Assembly: GCA_943737045.1 (NCBI GenBank)
Contig: CALSFV010000075.1
Coordinates: forward strand, 62,001-126,000
DNA length: 64,000 nucleotides
Direction: 5' to 3'
DNA from: Parapristionchus giblindavisi
Lineage: Eukaryota; Nematoda; Chromadorea; Rhabditida; Diplogasteridae
The translations under genes and the position numbers were made by a program. This document shows, one piece after another, positions 61,801 through 64,000 of the stretch (its first letter is position 1; each line of letters begins with the position of its first letter). The notes under the pieces were generated by a model. The model was not told the DNA's origin and did no database searches. It saw only the letters and a list, made by a program, of their open reading frames with translations.

Positions 61801-63834
61801 TATTTCCATGTTTTGTTGTCACTAGATTCATTTAGGCTGACTGACTGCAAAGTTTACCTTTTTTGTTGTCTGACTACAGATCTAGACTTTTCTGTAGTCA
61901 TTTCACTGCTCTTCTACGTTTGACTAATTTTAACCTTTGTTTCGTTGTCTGTCTACAAAATTGTCACTAATTGTTACCACATTTATTTATGACAACAATC
62001 GTTATACATTCTGATGTCTGACAACAAACTTCACCGATAAATTTGTCAATCTTTGTCACACACATGCAAAAAGTACAAGTTTGCCACAATTTATTGTTCA
62101 GAGAGTCCTATATGATTTGTTCACTATTTTTTTTGCTATCCTTCCAATGCATAAATATATGTATTACTTATTATTATTAAACTAGATTTTAGATTTTAAT
62201 ATGAAATCTATTAATAATATTAATTTAATTTATTAATTTCAGTTGGCCGACATCGAAGTGGTTCACATGCCTCCTGAGTTCGTTGAGAATCTTTTCATCG
62301 AACCAGAAGAGCAGGAATCATGCGTTCATCTTGTTTGCAGAGTAAGAATTGTATTTTCATATATAGTCAATGTATTGTAGTGCTATTGAACCAAAGGAGA
62401 ATAAGAGCTCTTTGAAACAGCGAAGCACCTTCTTTGTCATGTTTGGAAAGACCTTGTTATAGCATTCATTAAACACAATTTCTAGATAAGTCAATATTAA
62501 TTTTTTTGTTAAAAAAAGTAAATTTTTGTTAAATTGCAGGTCGAATCCACCGCACCTACCGCCATCTCATGGTACCGTGGTCCACAACCGCTCAACGCCA
62601 ATGCCAAGCACGAAATGCACTCACTGAGTGATGGAACGCAATCGCTGACCATTCATGACGTCACTGTGCATGATTCGGGTATGTATCGGGCTGCACTTTA
62701 GAACACCGGACCACTCCTAATGCATTATTACATTTGCATTACGTACCTATGCTGTAACCTCCGCCGTAGCGACGGAGGCGCGGCGGAGGGGGTTACGGCG
62801 TAGGCACGTAATGTAACGATGCATAAAGGATACGAAAATTAGATAAACACGAAGGAAGGGGCGTTTTACACAAGACATTTATACAATACTCTTGGACTGG
62901 TCCCATGTTCTGAAGTAGTGCCATGTATCAAAGTATAGAAAATATAATATAATATAACCTGTTATAAGATAAGATCCTCTAATAAGATCCTCTAATAACA
63001 AAGATCCTATTTTTTTCAACGTTTTTTTTTCCATAAATTTTCAACGTCCAGAGGCCGTATGCATGAACGTCGGCAAACCGTTTGCCGGCAAACGTGACGT
63101 CACAACAGTAGGTGGAGGCGTTTGCCAGAGATCCTCCGCCTACGCTTGTGACGTCACGTTTACCGGCAAACGGTTTGCCGACGTTCATGCATACGGCCAC
63201 AGGTGTCTACACGTGCAAAGCTGAATCGGAGTTTGGCGTCGCCGAGACCAGTGGAGAGCTCATCCATCCCGAGACCGAGCCGACAGCTGAAAAACCTGTT
63301 GAAGCTGCACAACCAGTCGAACAACAACAGCCACAGCAGGAGGTCACCTCTGAGATCTCGGCCGACGTCGCATTCGACGCGCCCTTGGAGAACATGCAGG
63401 AGGAGGCGGAGATCAAGAAGAAGGAGGGTTCGTGATTTGCATAATTTGTTCCAGAATTTCAAAATATAGTAATTAATGAACATGAAACGAGTATATGTTG
63501 CATGTGAGACACAGGGTGAAAATTCGTTTCTTACTTTGATTTTTAGTTGAAATTGATAACTAAAATGGAAACAATTCAACATGTTTGGTTAATTTTTCGT
63601 TTCAGAAGAATTAACCAAACTGAATGAAATGACCTTGAAATCACTGGCCTAGCAGTGATCGCCTGCAGGACTTCGTGTGCCTTGATTAACGGGCCATACC
63701 TTTACCTTTACCTTTACTTTTCAGAAGAATTCAAACTGCTAGTGAAGGTGGCGGATACAGTCGCCGATGAACTCGTCGCTGTCGTCTTCATGGACGCTGT
63801 CACAGAAGCTGTCAGATTCATCGCCGCTGATGAA
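49836..63834 (+). CDS. Giant immunoglobulin-repeat muscle protein, titin/kettin class (5' part, at least 22 exons)
   Basis: Exons: 49836-49869, 51175-51300, 51676-51756, 51824-51890, 51989-52082, 52680-52821, 53099-53209, 54062-54174, 54515-54588, 54819-54939, 55209-55269, 55379-55478, 55589-55661, 55791-55902, 56296-58290, 58616-58708, 58911-59014, 59499-59669, 62243-62341, 62541-62678 (one base uncertain), 63203-63427, 63725-63834; it continues past the edge. About 1415 residues are encoded. Start MDPKRTEEPPD is chosen because its phase fits exon 2. There are nine I-set immunoglobulin domains: exons 6-7, 8-11, five in the 2-kb exon (VFVTHLPAEVLLS, FTLSPETTHHVKAG, KIVDPLPPVIRLKS, QFTEVLPLEHLL, APRFAKALGAVEVN), 16-18 and 19-21. 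Each has the W of strand C (FEWFVND, FQWFVNG, FTWHVNG, FRWYHNN), and most end in an N-x-x-G strand F-G turn. Ser/Pro/Glu-rich linkers separate the groups. No signal peptide, kinase or fibronectin domain is seen here. It probably acts in sarcomeres. Paralogue identity (titin, kettin, obscurin) is not decided. Confidence 0.82.
49890..49920. repeat. Poly-C tract in intron 1 of the Ig-repeat gene
   Basis: About 28 C, interrupted by one A, starting 20 bp after the exon 1 donor. Confidence 0.9.
50157..51172. mobile_element. MITE family E split by a LINE fragment
   Basis: Left part 50157-50290 (TATGTGGCGTTAAAATCTTG ... GCGAGTGTTGGA) and right part about 51080-51172 (AGCTACTTTTCCAAATACTT ... AAGATTTTAACACCACATA) are the two arms of the hairpin seen intact at 24518-24741. 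The right end stops 2 bp before the exon 2 acceptor AG, so the acceptor's upstream context is supplied by the element. Confidence 0.75.
50291..51078 (-). mobile_element. 3' fragment of the second LINE family inside MITE E
   Basis: On - the frame (51114-50419) reads LPCVTEIKDLGVTYSNTLDF, ARSCYILRSFTSKSPVVYTR, YVRPLLEYCSEVWNP and RRTIIDLTVTFKIIHNFIDI. This is the C-terminal part of a CR1/Rex-like reverse transcriptase protein, beyond the catalytic core. The 3' end is an ATT-type tail (TAATAATAATAATAATAATA on +, 50293-50316). It inserted in MITE E after that element was in place. Confidence 0.8.
51556..51650. mobile_element. MITE family B copy in intron 2 of the Ig-repeat gene
   Basis: AACGGCACACCGCAAGCTAA at the left and GCCAGAGCGGAGAGTAGAAT at the right. 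Confidence 0.65.
52255..52640. mobile_element. MITE family C interrupted by a long-armed hairpin
   Basis: Outer element: GCGTTACATTTGCCTTATTG ... GGGATTACGGCGTAGGCTCG (52258-52362), then ACGATGCATTA after the insert. Inner element (52365-52609): CTCCGGTATTTTTTGTCCGT at the left and ACGGACAAAAAATACCGGAG at the right. Its interior is full of GTGGGGCGCACC-type words in both orientations. It lies in intron 5 of the Ig-repeat gene. Confidence 0.75.
53232..53343. mobile_element. MITE family B copy in intron 7
   Basis: GGTTAATTTGAAACTGTCCA at the left and AGTAAAATAAAATTAGCTCG at the right, beginning about 20 bp after the exon 7 donor. Confidence 0.65.
54713..54790 (+). mobile_element. SINE family S1, 3' end only, in intron 9
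   Basis: CACTGACCTGGCAGTGATCA, GGACTTCGCGTCACTTGAAT, then CCTTTACCTCTACCTTTATT tail. It ends about 30 bp before the exon 10 acceptor. Confidence 0.65.
54963..55081. mobile_element. MITE family A copy in intron 10
   Basis: TTAACGGGAGCGTAACCTCT at the left and GAGAGGTCACCCTCCCTTAA at the right, with TTAA at both ends. Confidence 0.78.
59930..60040 (-). mobile_element. tRNA-derived SINE-like unit in intron 18
   Basis: On - ATCCCATAGCGCAGTGGTAA (A box) is followed 50 bp later by GCAAGTTCGAAACCTATTGC (B box). The right part resembles a degenerate tRNA with no acceptor-stem partner. A second B-box-like copy of the same context (GGTTCGAAACCTATTGCTGA) lies at 8780. Confidence 0.55.
60819..61070 (-). 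CDS. 83-codon open frame in left arm of the foldback element
   Basis: Reads MLYFHLGINVHRLTYLLYCF ... MREDVQTYRCKVADDRRRGS ... and ends at a stop in the arm. The right arm (61263-61514) carries the same frame with one difference (D to G). No family is recognised. An identical frame in both arms follows from the palindrome and is not evidence of function. Confidence 0.25.
   Translation of the reverse strand: MLYFHLGINVHRLTYLLYCFFGVLCRNSEFSSHISSLINFERSAMREDVQTYRCKVADDRRRGSIDLLAYLSIRFNWIHHSLS
61263..61514 (+). CDS. 83-codon open frame in right arm of the foldback element
   Basis: Mirror of 60819-61070. The two frames point outwards from the centre of the palindrome. Hydrophobic N-terminal stretch (LTYLLYCFFGVLC), then a charged half. 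Uncertain. Confidence 0.25.
   Translation: MLYFHLGINVHRLTYLLYCFFGVLCRNSEFSSHISSLINFERSAMREDVQTYRCKVADGRRRGSIDLLAYLSIRFNWIHHSLS
62718..62830. mobile_element. MITE family C copy in intron 20
   Basis: TGCATTATTACATTTGCATT at the left and GTAATGTAACGATGCAT at the right, with GTAACCTCCGCCGTAGCGAC / GGGGGTTACGGCGTAGGCAC in the middle. It begins about 40 bp after the exon 20 donor. Confidence 0.7.
63053..63198. mobile_element. Near-perfect hairpin MITE abutting the exon 21 acceptor
   Basis: GGCCGTATGCATGAACGTCG at the left pairs with CGACGTTCATGCATACGGCC at the right. Arms are about 50 bp, with GTGACGTCAC in both. The right end lies 2-4 bp before the acceptor AG of exon 21 (63203). CCAG lies before the left end and CACAG after the right end. 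Confidence 0.82.
63602..63738 (+). mobile_element. SINE S1 inserted at the start of exon 22, duplicating the acceptor
   Basis: TTCAGAAGAATTAACCAAAC (63602) precedes and TTCAGAAGAATTCAAACTG (63720) follows a truncated S1 SINE (63632-63718: CACTGGCCTAGCAGTGATCG, tail CCTTTACCTTTACCTTTAC). The repeated piece includes the splice acceptor and the first codons of exon 22. Only the downstream acceptor keeps the frame open. Confidence 0.8.
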
Positions 63835-63873
63835 GTACGCGTTTTTCCACATCAAAATACGACAAAAACTAGC

Positions 63874-63985
63874 TTAAAGGGGCTGAAACATTTGTCAACG
63901 GTCCACGCTCTCTCGTTGTGAGAAAACTAGAGAGAAAACGTGTGCGCATTGAAGAGGCCATTGAAAGAGGTCACTCCTCCTTTAA
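63874..63985. mobile_element. MITE family A copy in the last visible intron
   Basis: TTAAAGGGGCTGAAACATTT at the left and AGAGGTCACTCCTCCTTTAA at the right, with TTAA at both ends. Confidence 0.72.
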
Positions 63986-64000
63986 TGCTGGAAAAAATAA

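Larger units (their letters stand above)
60294..62111. mobile_element. 1.8-kb foldback element in intron 18 of the Ig-repeat gene
   Basis: The ends TATAGGACTCTCTGAACAAT and ATTGTTCAGAGAGTCCTATA are inverted. The arms extend almost to the centre near 61165 (about 0.85 kb each). Inside the outer halves the word TTGTTGTC / GACAACAA occurs about a dozen times per arm at irregular spacing. The inner halves carry an identical 83-codon open frame in each arm. TA flanks both ends, consistent with a TA target duplication, but the family is unknown. Confidence 0.85.

Overview
The window is eukaryotic and looks like a nematode genome. Genes are split by short GT-AG introns with TTTCAG-type acceptors, a metazoan muscle-type immunoglobulin-repeat gene is present, and non-coding space is packed with small mobile elements. 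The recurring ATCAAAG-type heptamers inside introns recall diplogastrid worms such as Pristionchus, but that placement is a guess. No bacterial operons, CRISPR arrays, rRNA genes or clearly functional tRNA genes were seen.

Layout. (1) 1-6796 is an 18-bp-period satellite built from GC palindromes and TATATA spacers, split by a palindromic, dead Tc1-like element (2838-4378). (2) 6797-10190 is intergenic, with several MITE families and a long ATT microsatellite. (3) 10194-11732 is a five-exon gene for a small secreted EF-hand protein. 12242-13449, on the opposite strand and convergent, is a two-exon gene for a secreted glycine-rich repeat protein. (4) 14751-14852 holds an orphan exon resembling the C-terminus of a tyrosine phosphatase. 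(5) 14971-24796 is a large inverted repeat. Each arm carries the last exons of an apoptosis-inducing-factor-like (AIFM1/wah-1 type) gene with shared frameshifts. One arm is interrupted by an almost complete two-ORF non-LTR retrotransposon flanked by a 306-bp direct duplication. (6) 25501-31890 is a tandem array of about 2.29-kb units with hAT-like elements at the junctions. (7) 31.9-39.9 kb is intergenic: LINE fragments, solo LTRs, hairpin MITEs and a 0.95-kb CCCTCT hexamer array. (8) 40019-43104 is a complete seven-exon GTP cyclohydrolase I gene (cat-4/GCH1 type). (9) 43.2-49.8 kb is intergenic, with hexamer arrays and a three-level nest of mobile elements. (10) 49836 to the right edge is the 5' part (at least 22 exons) of a giant immunoglobulin-repeat muscle protein gene of the titin/kettin class, whose introns hold many insertions.

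The genes do not form a pathway. The strongest signal is structural: inverted and tandem duplications whose order of events can be read from filled and empty insertion sites, and mobile elements sitting directly on splice sites. Exon boundaries were derived by hand from reading frame and splice-site agreement. Coding lengths stay in phase for every exon of the three complete genes. For the large gene this holds too, apart from one boundary near 62678 that is uncertain by one base.
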